Source: Paraphysomonas bandaiensis
Taxonomy: Eukaryota; Chrysophyceae
Assembly: GCA_965644295.1 (NCBI GenBank)
Contig: CBFFRP010000378.1
Span: 248,001 to 312,000 of the forward strand
Direction of reading: 5' to 3'
DNA length: 64,000 bases
A program made the position numbers and the translations under genes. This document shows, piece by piece, positions 1 to 12,197 of this stretch; position 1 is the first letter of the stretch; the number at the start of each line of letters is the position of its first letter. Under the pieces are notes generated by a model. The model worked only from the letters and a program-made list of their open reading frames with translations. It made no database searches and was not told where the DNA came from.

Positions 1-3000
1 GGTTCACCAGTAGGAAGCCCTGTCGGTTGTCCTGTTGGTTGTCCGGTCGGCTGTCCCGTTGGTTGACCTGTTGGCTGCCCTGTCGGCTGACCAGTAGGCT
101 GTCCTGAAGGCAAACCCGTCGGCTGACCGGTAGGTTGTCCTGTCGGCTGGCCCGTTGGTTCACCAGTAGGCAGACCAGTAGGCTGACCGGTAGGTTGTCC
201 TGTCGGATGTCCTGTTGGTTGTCCAGTTGGTTCACCAGTAGGAAGCCCTGTCGGTTGTCCTGTTGGTTGTCCGGTCGGCTGTCCCGTTGGTTGACCTGTT
301 GGCTGCCCTGTCGGCTGACCAGTAGGCTGTCCTGAAGGCAAACCCGTCGGCTGACCAGTAGGTTGTCCTGTAGGTAGTCCTGTTGGTTGACCTGTTGGCT
401 GCCCTGTCGGCTGTCCAGTAGGCAGACCAGTAGGCTGTCCTGTTGGTTGTCCTGTTGGTACACCCGTCGGCTGACCCGTTGGCACACCCGTCGGCTGACC
501 AGTAGGTTGTCCGGTTGGCTGTCCCGATGGCACACCCGTCGGCTGACCAGTAGGTTGTCCTGTAGGTAGTCCCGTTGGTTGACCTGTTGGCTGCCCTGTC
601 GGCTGACCAGTAGGTTGTCCTGTTGGCTGACCCGTAGGTTCACCAGTAGGCAGACCAGTAGGTTGTCCTGTTGGTACACCCGTCGGCTGACCAGTAGGTT
701 GCCCGGTTGGTTGTCCTGTTGGTACACCCGTCGGCTGACCAGTAGGCTGACCAGTAGGCAGTCCTGTTGGTTGCCCTGTTGGCTGTCCCGTCGGCTCACC
801 AGTAGGTTGTCCGGTAGGTTGCCCAGTAGGTTGTCCAGTTGGTTCACCAGTAGGTAGACCAGTAGGCTGTCCCGTTGGTACACCCGTCGGCTGACCAGTC
901 GGCTGACCGGTAGGTTGTCCAGTTGGTTGCCCTGTAGGAAGCCCTGTCGGTTGTCCGGTTGGCTGCCCAGTTGGTTGACCAGAAGGTTGTCCTGTAGGTA
1001 GTCCTGTTGGTTGTCCAGTTGGCTGACCTGTCGGCTGACCAGTAGGTTGTCCTGTCGGCTGTCCTGTTGGTACACCCGTCGGCTGACCAGTAGGTTGTCC
1101 GGTTGGTTGTCCTGTAGGCTGTCCAGTTGGCTGACCAGTCGGCTGACCAGTAGGTTGTCCGGTTGGTTGTCCTGTTGGCTGACCAGTAGGTTGTCCGGTT
1201 GGTTGCCCAGTAGGCTGTCCCGTTGGCACACCTGTCGGCTGACCGGTAGGCTGCCCTGTAGGTTGTCCGGTTGGCTGACCTGTCGGCTGACCAGTAGGTT
1301 GTCCTGTCGGCTGACCCGTTGGTTCACCAGTAGGCAGACCCGTAGGTTGACCGGTTGGTTGTCCTGTAGGTTGTCCTGTTGGCTGACCAGTAGGTTGTCC
1401 TGTTGGCTGACCTGTCGGCTGACCCGTTGGTTCACCAGTAGGCAGACCAGTAGGTTGTCCTGTTGGCTGACCTGTCGGCTGACCAGTAGGTTGTCCTGTC
1501 GGCTGACCCGTTGGTTCACCAGTAGGCAGACCAGTAGGTTGTCCTGTCGGCTGACCCGTTGGTTTACCAGTAGGCAGACCCGTAGGTTGACCGGTTGGTT
1601 GTCCTGTAGGTTGTCCAGTTGGCTGACCAGTAGGTTGTCCTGTTGGTTGCCCTGTCGGCTGACCAGTAGGTTGTCCTGTCGGCTGACCCGTTGGTTCACC
1701 AGTAGGCAGACCAGTAGGTTGTCCGGTTGGTTGTCCTGTAGGTTGTCCAGTTGGCTGACCAGTAGGTTGTCCGGTTGGTTGCCCAGTAGGCTGTCCCGTT
1801 GGTACACCCGTCGGCTGACCAGTCGGCTGACCGGTAGGTTGTCCAGTTGGTTGCCCTGTAGGAAGCCCTGTCGGTTGTCCGGTTGGCTGCCCAGTTGGTT
1901 GACCAGAAGGTTGTCCTGTAGGTAGTCCTGTTGGTTGTCCAGTTGGCTGACCTGTCGGCTGACCAGTAGGTTGTCCTGTCGGCTGTCCTGTTGGTACACC
2001 CGTCGGCTGACCAGTAGGTTGTCCGGTTGGTTGTCCTGTAGGCTGTCCAGTTGGCTGACCAGTCGGCTGACCAGTAGGTTGTCCGGTTGGTTGTCCTGTT
2101 GGCTGACCAGTAGGTTGTCCGGTTGGTTGCCCAGTAGGCTGTCCCGTTGGCACACCTGTCGGCTGACCGGTAGGCTGCCCTGTAGGTTGTCCGGTTGGCT
2201 GACCTGTCGGCTGACCAGTAGGTTGTCCTGTCGGCTGACCCGTTGGTTCACCAGTAGGCAGACCCGTAGGTTGACCGGTTGGTTGTCCTGTAGGTTGTCC
2301 AGTTGGCTGACCAGTAGGTTGTCCTGTTGGCTGACCTGTCGGCTGACCAGTAGGTTGTCCTGTCGGCTGACCCGTTGGTTCACCAGTAGGCTGACCAGTA
2401 GGTTGTCCTGTTGGCTGACCTGTCGGCTGACCAGTAGGTTGTCCTGTCGGCTGACCCGTTGGTTCACCAGTAGGCAGACCAGTAGGTTGTCCTGTCGGCT
2501 GACCCGTTGGTTCACCAGTAGGCAGACCCGTAGGTTGACCGGTTGGTTGTCCTGTAGGTTGTCCAGTTGGCTGACCAGTAGGTTGTCCTGTTGGTTGCCC
2601 TGTCGGCTGACCAGTAGGTTGTCCTGTCGGCTGACCCGTTGGTTCACCAGTAGGCAGACCAGTAGGTTGTCCGGTTGGTTGTCCTGTAGGTTGTCCAGTT
2701 GGCTGACCAGTAGGTTGTCCGGTTGGTTGCCCAGTAGGCTGTCCCGTTGGCACACCTGTCGGCTGACCGGTAGGCTGCCCTGTAGGTTGTCCGGTTGGCT
2801 GACCTGTCGGCTGACCAGTAGGTTGTCCTGTCGGCTGACCCGTTGGTTCACCAGTAGGCAGACCCGTAGGTTGACCGGTTGGTTGTCCTGTAGGTTGTCC
2901 AGTTGGCTGACCAGTAGGTTGTCCTGTTGGCTGACCTGTCGGCTGACCAGTAGGTTGTCCTGTCGGCTGACCCGTTGGTTCACCAGTAGGCAGACCAGTA

Positions 3001-4540
3001 GGTTGTCCGGTTGGTTGTCCTGTAGGTTGTCCAGTTGGCTGACCAGTAGGTAGTCCTGTTGGTTGCCCTGTGGGCTGTCCCGTTGGCACACCTGACGGCT
3101 GACCAGTAGGTTGTCCTGTAGGCTGACCCGTTGGTTGTCCAGTTGGCTGACCAGTCGGCTGACCAGTAGGTTGTCCTGTTGGTTGCCCTGTAGGAAGCCC
3201 TGTCGGTTGTCCGGTTGGCTGCCCAGTTGGTTGACCAGTAGGTTGTCCGGTTGGTTGTCCTGTCGGTTGACCTGTTGGCTGACCTGTCGGCTGCCCAGTA
3301 GGTTGTCCTGTTGGTTGTCCTGTAGGTTGTCCAGTTGGCTGACCAGTCGGCTGACCAGTAGGTTGTCCGGTTGGTTGTCCTGTAGGTTGTCCAGTTGGCT
3401 GACCAGTCGGCTGACCAGTAGGTTGTCCGGTTGGTTGCCCAGTAGGCTGTCCCGTTGGCACACCTGTCGGCTGACCGGTAGGCTGCCCAGTAGGTTGTCC
3501 TGTTGGCTGACCTGTCGGCTGACCAGTAGGTTGTCCTGTCGGCTGACCCGTTGGTTCACCAGTAGGCAGACCCGTAGGTTGACCGGTTGGTTGTCCTGTA
3601 GGTTGTCCAGTTGGCTGACCAGTAGGTTGTCCTGTTGGCTGACCTGTCGGCTGACCAGTAGGTTGTCCGGTTGGTTCTCCTGTTGGTTGTCCAGTTGGCT
3701 GACCAGTCGGCTGACCAGTAGGTTGTCCTGTTGGTTGCCCTGTAGGAAGCCCTGTCGGATGTCCGGTTGGCTGCCCAGTTGGTTGACCAGTAGGTTGTCC
3801 TGTAGGTTGTCCTGTCGGTTGACCTGTTGGCTGACCTGTCGGCTGCCCAGTAGGTTGTCCTGTCGGCTGGCCCGTTGGTCCACCAGTAGGTAGACCGGTC
3901 GGCTGTCCTGTTGGTACACCCGTCGGCTGACCAGTAGGTTGTCCGGTTGGTTGTCCTGTAGGTTGTCCAGTTGGCTGACCAGTCGGCTGACCAGTAGGTA
4001 GTCCTGTTGGTTGCCCAGTAGGATGTCCCGTTGGCAAACCCGTCGGCTGACCGGTAGGCTGCCCAGTAGGTTGTCCAGTAGGTAGTCCTGTTGGCTGCCC
4101 TGTCGGCTGACCAGTAGGTTGTCCTGTAGGCTGACCCGTTGGTTCACCTGTAGGCAGACCAGTTGGTTGTCCGGTTGGTTGTCCTGTAGGTTGTCCAGTT
4201 GGCTGACCAGTAGGTAGTCCTGTTGGTTGCCCTGTGGGCTGTCCCGTTGGCACACCTGACGGCTGACCAGTAGGTTGTCCTGTTGGCTGACCTGTCGGCT
4301 GACCAGTAGGTTGTCCGGTTGGGTCTCCTGTTGGTTGTCCAGTTGGCTGACCAGTCGGCTGACCAGTAGGTTGTCCTGTTGGTTGCCCTGTAGGAAGCCC
4401 TGTCGGTTGTCCGGTTGGCTGCCCAGTTGGTTGACCAGAAGGTTGTCCTGTAGGTAGTCCTGTCGGCTGTCCTGTTGGTACACCCGTCGGCTGACCAGTA
4501 GGTTGTCCTGTCGGCTGACCCGTTGGTTCACCAGTAGGCA
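1..4540. repeat. C-proximal PTGQ repeat block with a 924-bp duplication
   Basis: Twelve-base repeats encode [12 protein letters not shown] and PTGL on the minus strand. A 924-bp segment (308 codons) beginning at 1011 recurs beginning at 1935 with very few differences, and parts recur again after 2700 and 3100. This indicates recent segmental duplication inside the coding sequence. The block reaches base 1, so the gene's end is not seen. Confidence 0.88.
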
Positions 4541-7500
4541 GACCAGTAGGCTGTCCAGTAGGTTGACCTGTAGGCAGACTAGTTGGCTGACCAGTTGGTT
4601 CTCCGGTCGGCTGACCTGAAGGCAAACTAGTGGGTTGACCTGTAGGCTGTCCTGTCGGCCGACCTGTAGGTATACCAGTGGGCTGTCCTGTCGGCTGACC
4701 TGAAGGTTGTCCTGTTGGCTGCCCAGTAGGCACACTGGTAGGCTGTCCTGTAGGTTGACCTGTAGGTTGTCCAGTAGGTTGTCCTGTTGGCTGCCCAGTA
4801 GGCACACTGGTAGGCTGTCCTGTTGGTTGACCTGAAGGCTGACCTGTAGGCAGACTAGTTGGCTGACCAGTTGGTTCTCCGGTCGGCTGACCTGAAGGCA
4901 AACTAGTGGGTTGACCTGTAGGTTGTCCTGTCGGCTGACCTGTAGGCAGACTAGTTGGCTGACCAGTTGGTTCTCCGGTCGGCTGACCTGTAGGCAGACT
5001 AGTTGGCTGACCAGTTGGTTCTCCGGTCGGCTGACCTGAAGGCAAACTAGTGGGTTGACCTGTAGGCTGTCCTGTCGGCTGACCTGTAGGTATACCAGTG
5101 GGCTGTCCTGTCGGCTGACCTGAAGGTTGTCCAGTAGGTTGTCCTGTTGGCTGCCCAGTAGGCACACTGGTAGGCTGTCCTGTAGGTTGACCTGAAGGCT
5201 GACCTGTAGGCAGACTAGTTGGCTGACCAGTTGGTTCTCCGGTCGGCTGACCTGAAGGCAAACTAGTGGGTTGACCTGTAGGTTGTCCTGTCGGCTGACC
5301 TGTAGGCAGACTAGTTGGCTGACCAGTTGGTTCTCCGGTCGGCTGACCCGTAGGAAGACTAGTTGGCTGACCTGTTGGTTCTCCGGTCGGCTGACCTGAA
5401 GGCAAACTAGTGGGTTGACCTGTAGGTTGTCCTGTCGGCTGACCTGTAGGCAGACTAGTTGGCTGACCAGTTGGTTCTCCGGTCGGCTGACCTGTAGGCA
5501 GACTAGTTGGCTGACCAGTTGGTTCTCCGGTCGGCTGACCTGAAGGCAAACTAGTGGGTTGACCTGTAGGCTGTCCTGTCGGCTGACCTGTAGGTATACC
5601 AGTGGGCTGTCCTGTCGGCTGACCTGAAGGTTGTCCAGTAGGTTGTCCTGTTGGCTGCCCAGTAGGCACACTGGTAGGCTGTCCTGTAGGTTGACCTGAA
5701 GGCTGACCTGTAGGCAGACTAGTTGGCTGACCAGTTGGTTCTCCGGTCGGCTGACCTGAAGGCAAACTAGTGGGTTGACCTGTAGGTTGTCCTGTCGGCT
5801 GACCTGTAGGCAGACTAGTTGGCTGACCAGTTGGTTCTCCGGTCGGCTGACCTGTAGGTAGACTAGTTGGCTGACCAGTTGGTTCTCCGGTCGGCTGACC
5901 TGAAGGCAAACTAGTGGGTTGACCTGTAGGTAGACTAGTGGGTTCGCTTGTAGGTTGTCCTGTTGGTTGCCCAGTCGGCTGACCAGTTGGTAGACCTGTA
6001 GGCAGACTGGTAGGTTGTCCAGTAGGTTTTCCTGTAGGCTGACCTGTTGGTATACAAGTGGGCTGACCCGTAGGCAGACTAGTGGGCTGTCCAGTAGGTT
6101 GTCCTGTTGGTTGCCCAGTTGGTTGCCCAGTAGGTTGTCCTGTTGGTAAACCTGTAGGCAGACTGGTAGGCTGTCCTGTAGGCTGACCAGTAGGTTCTCC
6201 AGTCGGCTGACCTGAAGGCAAACTAGTGGGTTGTCCTGTAGGTTGTCCAGATGGTTGACTAGTCGGCTGACCTGAAGGCAAACTAGTGGGTTGACCTGTT
6301 GGTTGACCTGTTGGTTGTCCTGTCGGTTGGACTGTTGGTAAACCAGTGGGCTGACCCGTAGGAAGACTAGTAGGTTGACCAGTAGGTTCTCCGGTCGGCT
6401 GACCTGTAGGTACACTAGTGGGTTCACCAGTAGGTTGTCCTGTTGGTTGACCTGTAGGTTGTCCTGTAGGCTGACCACTAGGAAGAGATGTAGGTTGACC
6501 TGTAGGTTGTCCTGTAGGCTGACCACTAGGAAGAGATGTAGGTTGACCTGTAGGCTGCCCGCTCGGCTGACCAGTAGGAACACATGTCGGTTGACCAGAA
6601 GGCTGGCCAGTCGGCTGACCAGATGGCTCACCCGTTGGAACACAAGTTGGTTGACCTGATGGAACAGACGTAGGTTGACCTGTAGGTTGTCCTGTAGGCT
6701 GACCAGATGGTTCACCGGTTGGTACACATGTTGGTTGACCAGAAGGCTGGCCAGTCGGCTGACCAGATGGTTCACCCGTTGGAACACAAGTTGGTTGACC
6801 TGATGGAACAGACGTAGGTTGACCTGTAGGTTGTCCTGTAGGCTGACCAGATGGTTCACCCGTTGGAACACAAGTTGGTTGACCTGTAGGCTGTCCTGTA
6901 GGCTGCCCGCTCGGCTGACCAGTAGGAACACATGTCGGTTGACCAGAAGGCTGACCAGTCGGCTGACCAGATGGTTCACCCGTTGGAACACAAGTTGGTT
7001 GACCTGATGGAACAGACGTAGGTTGACCTGTAGGCTGTCCTGTAGGCTGACCAGATGGTTCACCCGTTGGTACACAAGTTGGTTGACCTGTAGGCTGTCC
7101 TGTAGGCTGCCCGCTCGGCTGACCAGTAGGAACACATGTCGGTTGACCAGAAGGCTGGCCAGTCGGCTGACCAGATGGTTCACCCGTTGGAACACAAGTT
7201 GGTTGACCTGATGGAACAGACGTAGGTTGACCTGTAGGTTGTCCTGTGGGCTGACCAGATGGTTCACCCGTTGGTACACAAGTTGGTTGACCTGTAGGCT
7301 GTCCTGTAGGCTGCCCGCTCGGCTGACCAGTAGGAACACATGTTGGTTGACCAGAAGGCTGGCCAGTCGGCTGACCAGATGGTTCACCCGTTGGAACACA
7401 AGTTGGTTGACCTGATGGAACAGACGTAGGTTGACCTGTAGGTTGTCCTGTGGGCTGACCAGATGGTTCACCAGTTGGTACACAAGTTGGTTGACCAGAA

Positions 7501-10500
7501 GGCTGGCCAGTCGGCTGACCAGATGGTTCGCCCGTTGGAACACAAGTTGGTTGACCTGATGGAACAGACGTAGGTTGACCTGTAGGTTGTCCTGTGGGCT
7601 GACCAGATGGTTCACCCGTTGGTACACAAGTTGGTTGACCTGTAGGCTGTCCTGTAGGCTGCCCGCTCGGCTGACCAGTAGGAACACATGTCGGTTGACC
7701 AGAAGGCTGGCCAGTCGGCTGACCAGATGGTTCACACGTTGGTACACAAGTTGGTTGACCTGATGGAACAGACGTAGGTTGACCTGTAGGCTGTCCTGTA
7801 GGCTGCCCGCTCGGCTGACCAGTAGGAACACATGTCGGTTGACCAGAAGGCTGGCCAGTCGGCTGACCAGATGGTTCACCCGTTGGAACACAAGTTGGTT
7901 GACCTGATGGAACAGACGTAGGTTGACCTGTAGGTTGTCCTGTAGGCTGACCAGATGGTTCACCCGTTGGTACACAAGTTGGTTGACCTGTAGGCTGTCC
8001 TGTAGGCTGCCCGCTCGGCTGACCAGTAGGAACACATGTCGGTTGACCAGAAGGCTGGCCAGTCGGCTGACCAGATGGTTCACCCGTTGGAACACAAGTT
8101 GGTTGACCTGATGGAACAGACGTAGGTTGACCTGTAGGTTGTCCTGTAGGCTGACCAGATGGTTCACCCGTTGGTACACAAGTTGGTTGACCTGTAGGCT
8201 GTCCTGTAGGCTGCCCGCTCGGCTGACCAGTAGGAACACAGGTCGGTTGACCAGAAGGCTGACCAGTCGGCTGACCAGATGGTTCACCCGTTGGAACACA
8301 AGTTGGTTGACCTGATGGAACAGACGTAGGTTGACCTGTAGGTTGTCCTGTAGGCTGACCAGATGGTTCACCCGTTGGTACACAAGTTGGTTGACCTGTA
8401 GGCTGTCCTGTAGGCTGCCCGCTCGGCTGACCAGTAGGAACACATGTCGGTTGACCAGAAGGCTGGCCAGTCGGCTGACCAGATGGTTCACCCGTTGGAA
8501 CACAAGTTGGTTGACCTGATGGAACAGACGTAGGTTGACCTGTAGGTTGTCCTGTAGGCTGACCAGATGGTTCACCCGTTGGTACACAAGTTGGTTGACC
8601 TGTAGGCTGTCCTGTAGGCTGCCCGCTCGGCTGACCAGTAGGAACACAGGTCGGTTGACCAGAAGGCTGGCCAGTCGGCTGACCAGATGGTTCACCCGTT
8701 GGAACACAAGTTGGTTGACCTGATGGAACAGACGTAGGTTGACCTGTAGGTTGTCCTGTAGGCTGACCAGATGGTTCACCCGTTGGTACACAAGTTGGTT
8801 GACCTGTAGGCTGTCCTGTAGGCTGCCCGCTCGGCTGACCAGTAGGAACACATGTCGGTTGACCAGAAGGCTGGCCAGTCGGCTGACCAGATGGTTCACC
8901 CGTTGGAACACAAGTTGGTTGACCTGATGGAACAGACGTAGGTTGACCTGTAGGTTGTCCTGTAGGCTGACCAGATGGTTCACCCGTTGGTACACAAGTT
9001 GGTTGACCTGTAGGCTGTCCTGTAGGCTGCCCGCTCGGCTGACCAGTAGGAACACATGTCGGTTGACCAGAAGGCTGGCCAGTCGGCTGACCAGATGGTT
9101 CACCCGTTGGAACACAAGTTGGTTGACCTGATGGCACAGACGTAGGTTGACCTGTAGGTTGTCCTGTGGGCTGACCAGATGGTTCACCCGTTGGTACACA
9201 AGTTGGTTGACCTGTAGGCTGTCCTGTAGGCTGCCCGCTCGGCTGACCAGTAGGAACACATGTCGGTTGACCAGAAGGCTGGCCAGTCGGCTGACCAGAT
9301 GGTTCACCCGTTGGAACACAAGTTGGTTGACCTGATGGCTGTCCTGTAGGCTGCCCGCTCGGCTGACCAGTAGGAACACATGTTGGTTGACCAGAAGGCT
9401 GGCCAGTCGGCTGACCAGATGGTTCACCCGTTGGAACACAAGTTGGTTGACCTGATGGAACAGACGTAGGTTGACCTGTAGGCTGTCCTGTGGGCTGACC
9501 AGATGGTTCACCCGTTGGTACACAAGTTGGTTGACCTGTAGGCTGTCCTGTAGGCTGCCCGCTCGGCTGACCAGTAGGAACACATGTCGGTTGACCAGAA
9601 GGCTGGCCAGTCGGCTGACCAGATGGTTCACCCGTTGGAACACAAGTTGGTTGACCTGATGGAACAGACGTAGGTTGACCTGTAGGTTGTCCTGTAGGCT
9701 GACCAGATGGTTCACCCGTTGGAACACAAGTTGGTTGACCTGATGGTTGTCCTGTAGGCTGCCCGCTCGGCTGACCAGTAGGAACACATGTCGGTTGACC
9801 TGTAGGCTGACTAGTCGGCTGACCAGATGGTTCACCCGTTGGAACACAAGTTGGTTGACCTGATGGAACAGACGTAGGTTGACCTGTAGGTTGTCCTGTG
9901 GGCTGACCAGATGGTTCACCCGTTGGTACACAAGTTGGTTGACCTGTAGGCTGTCCTGTAGGCTGCCCGCTCGGCTGACCAGTAGGAACACATGTCGGTT
10001 GACCAGAAGGCTGGCCAGTCGGCTGACCAGATGGTTCACCCGTTGGAACACAAGTTGGTTGACCTGATGGAACAGACGTAGGTTGACCTGTAGGTTGTCC
10101 TGTAGGCTGACCAGATGGTTCACCCGTTGGAACACAAGTTGGTTGACCTGATGGTTGTCCTGTAGGCTGCCCGCTCGGCTGACCAGTAGGAACACATGTC
10201 GGTTGACCTGTAGGCTGACTAGTCGGCTGACCAGATGGTTCACCCGTTGGAACACAAGTTGGTTGACCTGATGGAACAGACGTAGGTTGACCTGTAGGTT
10301 GTCCTGTGGGCTGACCAGATGGTTCACCCGTTGGTACACAAGTTGGTTGACCTGTAGGCTGTCCTGTAGGCTGCCCGCTCGGCTGACCAGTAGGAACACA
10401 TGTCGGTTGACCAGAAGGCTGGCCAGTCGGCTGACCAGATGGTTCACCCGTTGGAACACAAGTTGGTTGACCTGATGGAACAGACGTAGGTTGACCTGTA

Positions 10501-12197
10501 GGTTGTCCTGTGGGCTGACCAGATGGTTCACCCGTTGGTACACAAGTTGGTTGACCTGACGGTTGTCCTGTAGGCTGCCCGCTCGGCTGACCAGTAGGAA
10601 CACATGTCGGTTGACCAGAAGGCTGGCCAGTCGGCTGACCAGATGGTTCACCCGTTGGAACACAAGTTGGTTGACCTGATGGAACAGACGTAGGTTGACC
10701 TGTAGGTTGTCCTGTGGGCTGACCAGATGGTTCACCTGTTGGTACACAAGTTGGTTGACCTGATGGCTGTCCTGTAGGCTGCCCGCTCGGCTGACCAGTA
10801 GGAACACATGTCGGTTGACCAGAAGGCTGGCCAGTCGGCTGACCAGATGGTTCACCCGTTGGAACACAAGTTGGTTGACCTGATGGAACAGACGTAGGTT
10901 GACCTGTAGGTTGTCCTGTAGGCTGACCAGATGGTTCACCTGTTGGTACACAAGTTGGTTGACCTGTAGGCTGTCCTGTAGGCTGCCCGCTCGGCTGACC
11001 AGTAGGAACACAGGTCGGTTGACCAGAAGGCTGGCCAGTCGGCTGACCAGATGGTTCACCCGTTGGAACACAAGTTGGTTGACCTGATGGAACAGACGTA
11101 GGTTGACCTGTAGGTTGTCCTGTGGGCTGACCAGATGGTTCACCCGTTGGTACACAAGTTGGTTGACCTGTAGGCTGTCCTGTAGGCTGCCCGCTCGGCT
11201 GACCAGTAGGAACACATGTCGGTTGACCAGAAGGCTGGCCAGTCGGCTGACCAGATGGTTCACCCGTTGGAACACAAGTTGGTTGACCTGATGGAACAGA
11301 CGTAGGTTGACCTGTAGGTTGTCCTGTGGGCTGACCAGATGGTTCACCTGTTGGAACACAAGTTGGTTGACCTGTAGGCTGTCCTGTAGGCTGCCCGCTC
11401 GGCTGACCAGTAGGAACACATGTCGGTTGACCAGAAGGCTGGCCAGTCGGCTGACCAGATGGTTCACCCGTTGGAACACAAGTTGGTTGACCTGATGGAA
11501 CAGACGTAGGTTGACCTGTAGGTTGTCCTGTGGGCTGACCAGATGGTTCACCCGTTGGTACACAAGTTGGTTGACCTGTAGGCTGTCCTGTAGGCTGCCC
11601 GCTCGGCTGACCAGTAGGAACACATGTCGGTTGACCAGAAGGCTGGCCAGTCGGCTGACCAGATGGTTCACCCGTTGGAACACAAGTTGGTTGACCTGAT
11701 GGAACAGACGTAGGTTGACCTGTAGGTTGTCCTGTGGGCTGACCAGATGGTTCACCTGTTGGTACACAAGTTGGTTGACCTGTAGGCTGTCCTGTAGGCT
11801 GCCCGCTCGGCTGACCAGTAGGAACACATGTCGGTTGACCAGAAGGCTGGCCAGTCGGCTGACCAGATGGTTCACCCGTTGGAACACAAGTTGGTTGACC
11901 TGATGGAACAGACGTAGGTTGACTTGTAGGTTGTCCTGTAGGCTGACCAGATGGTTCACCGGTTGGTACACAAGTTGGTTGACCAGAAGGCTGGCCAGTC
12001 GGCTGACCAGATGGTTCACCCGTTGGAACACAAGTTGGTTGACCTGACGGCTGTCCTGTAGGCTGCCCGCTCGGCTGACCAGTAGGAACACATGTCGGTT
12101 GACCACTAGGTACAGTTGTTGGGGCTGAGGTCGGATGTACAAATAGCAATGTTGTATGCAGGAGTATACAGTGCAATAACACAGTCGCGATTTTCAT
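1..12197 (-). CDS. Giant secreted PTGQ-repeat protein, 5' part (gene continues past the left edge)
   Basis: The minus-strand frame opens at an ATG at 12197-12195 and stays open to base 1, over 4,060 codons. I looked through the in-phase plus-strand triplets for TTA, CTA and TCA (minus-strand stops) and found none. The first ~25 residues ([19 protein letters not shown], then VHPTSA) look like a signal peptide with a cleavage site. The rest is low-complexity tetrapeptide repeat, mainly P-T-G-Q with [21 protein letters not shown] and P-T-C-V. Near the N-terminus the repeat forms 68-residue units with about three Cys each. Further on it becomes Cys-poor. No membrane segment or globular domain is visible, so the C-terminal anchor or catalytic part, if any, lies outside the window. 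By analogy with other Pro/Thr/Gly-rich secreted proteins I infer an extended, possibly glycosylated wall, coat or adhesive protein. The shorter frames on the plus strand here are antisense shadows. Confidence 0.88.
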   Translation of the reverse strand, partial: MKIATVLLHCILLHTTLLFVHPTSAPTTVPSGQPTCVPTGQPSGQPTGQPSGQPTCVPTGEPSGQPTGQPSGQPTCVPTGEPSGQPTGQPTSQPTSVPSGQPTCVPTGEPSGQPTGQPSGQPTCVPTGQPSGQPTGQPTGQPTCVPTGEPSGQPTGQPTGQPTSVPSGQPTCVPTGEPSGQPTGQPSGQPTCVPTGQPSGQPTGQPTGQPTCVPTGEPSGQPTGQPTGQPTSVPSGQPTCVPTGEPSGQPTGQPSGQPTCVPTGQPSGQPTGQPTGQPTCVPTGEPSGQPTGQPTGQPTSVPSGQPTCVPTGEPSGQPTGQPSGQPTCVPTGQPSGQPTGQPTGQPTCVPTGEPSGQPTGQPTGQPTSVPSGQPTCVPTGEPSGQPTGQPSGQPTCVPTGQPSGQPTGQPTGQPTCVPTGEPSGQPTGQPTGQPTSVPSGQPTCVPTGEPSGQPTGQPSGQPTCVPTGQPSGQPTGQPSGQPTCVPTGEPSGQPTGQPTGQPTSVPSGQPTCVPTGEPSGQPTGQPSGQPTCVPTGQPSGQPTGQPSGQPTCVPTGEPSGQPTGQPTGQPTSVPSGQPTCVPTGEPSGQPTGQPSGQPTCVPTGQPSGQPTGQPTGQPTCVPTGEPSGQPTGQPTGQPTSVPSGQPTCVPTGEPSGQPTSQPTGQPTCVPTGQPSGQPTGQPSGQPTCVPTGEPSGQPTGQPTGQPTSVPSGQPTCVPTGEPSGQPTGQPSGQPTCVPTGQPSGQPTGQPTGQPTCVPTGEPSGQPTGQPTGQPTSVPSGQPTCVPTGEPSGQPTSQPTGQPTCVPTGQPSGQPTGQPSGQPTCVPTGEPSGQPTGQPTGQPTSVPSGQPTCVPTGEPSGQPTGQPSGQPTCVPTGQPSGQPTGQPTGQPTCVPTGEPSGQPTGQPTGQPTSVPSGQPTCVPTGEPSGQPTGQPSGQPTCVPTGQPSGQPTGQPSGQPTCVPTGEPSGQPTGQPSGQPTCVPTGQPSGQPTGQPTGQPTCVPTGEPSGQPTGQPTGQPTSVPSGQPTCVPTGEPSGQPTGQPSGQPTCVPTGQPSGQPTGQPTGQPTCVPTGEPSGQPTGQPTGQPTSVPSGQPTCVPTGEPSGQPTGQPSGQPTCVPTGQPSGQPTGQPTGQPTCVPTGEPSGQPTGQPTGQPTSVPSGQPTCVPTGEPSGQPTGQPSGQPTCVPTGQPSGQPTGQPTGQPTCVPTGEPSGQPTGQPTGQPTSVPSGQPTCVPTGEPSGQPTGQPSGQPTCVPTGQPSGQPTGQPTGQPTCVPTGEPSGQPTGQPTGQPTSVPSGQPTCVPTGEPSGQPTGQPSGQPTCVPTGQPSGQPTGQPTGQPTCVPTGEPSGQPTGQPTGQPTSVPSGQPTCVPTGEPSGQPTGQPSGQPTCVPTGQPSGQPTGQPTGQPTCVPTGEPSGQPTGQPTGQPTSVPSGQPTCVPTGEPSGQPTGQPSGQPTCVPTGQPSGQPTGQPTGQPTSVPSGQPTCVPTCEPSGQPTGQPSGQPTCVPTGQPSGQPTGQPTGQPTCVPTGEPSGQPTGQPTGQPTSVPSGQPTCVPTGEPSGQPTGQPSGQPTCVPTGEPSGQPTGQPTGQPTSVPSGQPTCVPTGEPSGQPTGQPSGQPTCVPTGQPSGQPTGQPTGQPTCVPTGEPSGQPTGQPTGQPTSVPSGQPTCVPTGEPSGQPTGQPSGQPTCVPTGQPSGQPTGQPTGQPTCVPTGEPSGQPTGQPTGQPTSVPSGQPTCVPTGEPSGQPTGQPSGQPTCVPTGQPSGQPTGQPTGQPTCVPTGEPSGQPTGQPTGQPTSVPSGQPTCVPTGEPSGQPTGQPSGQPTCVPTGEPSGQPTGQPTGQPTSVPSGQPTCVPTGEPSGQPTGQPSGQPTCVPTGQPSGQPTGQPTSLPSGQPTGQPTGQPTSLPSGQPTGQPTGQPTGQPTGEPTSVPTGQPTGEPTGQPTSLPTGQPTGLPTVQPTGQPTGQPTGQPTSLPSGQPTSQPSGQPTGQPTSLPSGQPTGEPTGQPTGQPTSLPTGLPTGQPTGQPTGQPTGQPTGQPTSLPTGQPTCIPTGQPTGKPTGQPTSLPTGLPTGQPTGQPTGQPTSEPTSLPTGQPTSLPSGQPTGEPTGQPTSLPTGQPTGEPTGQPTSLPTGQPTGQPTGQPTSLPSGQPTGEPTGQPTSLPTGQPSGQPTGQPTSVPTGQPTGQPTGQPSGQPTGQPTGIPTGQPTGQPTGQPTSLPSGQPTGEPTGQPTSLPTGQPTGEPTGQPTSLPTGQPTGQPTGQPTSLPSGQPTGEPTGQPTSLPTGQPTGEPTGQPTSLPTGQPTGQPTGQPTSLPSGQPTGEPTGQPTSLPTGQPSGQPTGQPTSVPTGQPTGQPTGQPSGQPTGQPTGIPTGQPTGQPTGQPTSLPSGQPTGEPTGQPTSLPTGQPTGEPTGQPTSLPTGQPTGQPTGQPTSLPSGQPTGEPTGQPTSLPTGQPSGQPTGQPTSVPTGQPTGQPTGQPTGQPTGQPTSVPTGQPTGQPSGQPTGQPTGIPTGRPTGQPTGQPTSLPSGQPTGEPTGQPTSLPTGQPTGQPTGLPTGEPTGQPTGQPTGQPTGVPTGQPTGLPTGQPSGQPTGQPTGQPTGLPTGQPTGQPTGQPTGQPTGQPTGDPTGQPTGQPTGQPTGQPTGQPSGVPTGQPTGQPTGLPTGQPTGQPTGQPTGQPTGLPTGEPTGQPTGQPTGQPTGQPTGLPTGQPTGQPTGQPTGLPTGHPTGQPTGLPTGQPTGQPTGQPTGQPTGQPTGQPTGVPTGQPTGLPTGGPTGQPTGQPTGQPTGQPTGQPTGQPTGQPTGQPTGQPTGHPTGLPTGQPTGQPTGQPTGQPTGQPTGEPTGQPTGQPTGQPTGQPTGQPTGQPTGQPTGQPTGLPTGEPTGQPTGQPTGQPTGQPTGQPTGQPTGQPTGVPTGQPTGQPTGQPTGQPTGQPTGQPTGQPTGQPTGQPTGQPTGQPTGQPTGQPTGQPTGQPTGQPTGQPTGQPTGQPTGQPTGQPTGLPTGQPTGQPTGQPTGQPTGQPTGQPTGQPTGQPSGVPTGQPTGQPTGLPTGQPTGQPTGQPTGQPTGLPTGEPTGQPTGQPTGQPTGQPTGQPTGQPTGQPTGQPTGQPTGLPTGEPTGQPTGQPTGQPTGQPTGQPTGQPTGQPTGVPTGQPTGQPTGQPTGQPTGQPTGQPTGQPTGLPTGEPTGQPTGQPTGQPTGQPTGQPTGQPTGQPTGQPTGQPTGLPTGEPTGQPTGQPTGLPTGEPTGQPTGQPTGQPTGQPTGQPTGQPTGEPTGQPTGQPTGQPTGQPTGQPTGQPTGQPTGQPTGQPTGLPTGEPTGQPTGQPTGQPTGQPTGQPTGQPTGQPTGVPTGQPTGQPTGQPTGQPTGQPTGQPTGQPTGQPTGQPTGQPTGQPTGQPTGVPTGQPTGQPTGQPTGQPTGQPTGLPTGQPSGQPTGQPTGQPTGLPTGQPTGQPTGQPTGQPTGVPTGQPTGQPTGQPTGQPTGQPTGQPTGQPTGLPTGEPTGQPTGQPTGQPTGQPTGQPTGQPTGQPTGQPTGQPTGLPTGKPTGQPTGQPTGLPTGEPTGQPTGQPTGQPTGQPTGQPTGLPTGEPTGQPTGQPTGQPTGQPTGQPTGQPTGQPTGLPTGEPTGQPTGQPTGQPTGQPTGQPTGQPTGQPTGVPTGQPTGQPTGQPTGQPTGQPTGQPTGQPTGQPTGQPTGQPTGQPTGQPTGVPTGQPTGQPTGQPTGQPTGQPTGLPTGQPSGQPTGQPTGQPTGLPTGQPTGQPTGQPTGQPTGVPTGQPTGLPTGEPTGQPTGQPTGQPTGEPTGQPTGQPTGLPTGQPTGQPTGVPTGQPTGQPTGQPTGVPTGQPTGLPTGEPTGQPTGQPTGQPTGQPTGQPTGLPTGQPTGQPTGVPSGQPTGQPTGQPTGVPTGQPTGVPTGQPTGQPTGLPTGQPTGQPTGQPTGLPTGQPTGQPTGLPSGQPTGQPTGQPTGQPTGQPTGQPTGQPTGLPTGEPTGQPTGHPTGQPTGQPTGLPTGEPTGQPTGQPTGQPTGLPSGQPTGQPTGQPTGQPTGQPTGQPTGQPTGLPTGE
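4540..6560. repeat. Intermediate PTGQ repeat block with P-T-S-L modules
   Basis: The same 12-bp period continues, but the dominant module is different. It contains ACTAGT (Thr-Ser in the minus frame) and TTCTCC, giving PTSLP and PTGEP blocks. Modules of tens to hundreds of bases recur as near-exact copies, for example around 4850-5060, 5210-5420 and 5710-5920. The reading frame is kept throughout. Confidence 0.85.
6560..12110. repeat. 204-bp higher-order tandem repeat (68 codons) in the PTGQ gene
   Basis: A 12-bp basic period is organised into 204-bp units, for example with unit starts at 8127, 8331, 8535, 8739 and 8943. Units differ by a few substitutions, and some have internal deletions or gained 12-bp steps (e.g. 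9336-9470, 9700-9880). Every length change seen is a multiple of 3, and nearly all of 12, so the minus-strand frame is kept. Each unit encodes about three Pro-Thr-Cys-Val blocks on the minus strand. Confidence 0.92.

Noticed and set aside
135-11903. Many plus-strand frames rich in R, L, S, C and W across the left 12 kb
   Set aside because: They are the exact antisense of the PTGQ gene, are broken at regular intervals by TAG or TGA codons, and lack any plausible N-terminus. The minus strand has one unbroken frame with a signal peptide.
1-12110. CRISPR-like array suspected from short regular repeats
   Set aside because: There are no unique spacers. The repeats are contiguous 12-bp coding units, and the DNA is eukaryotic.
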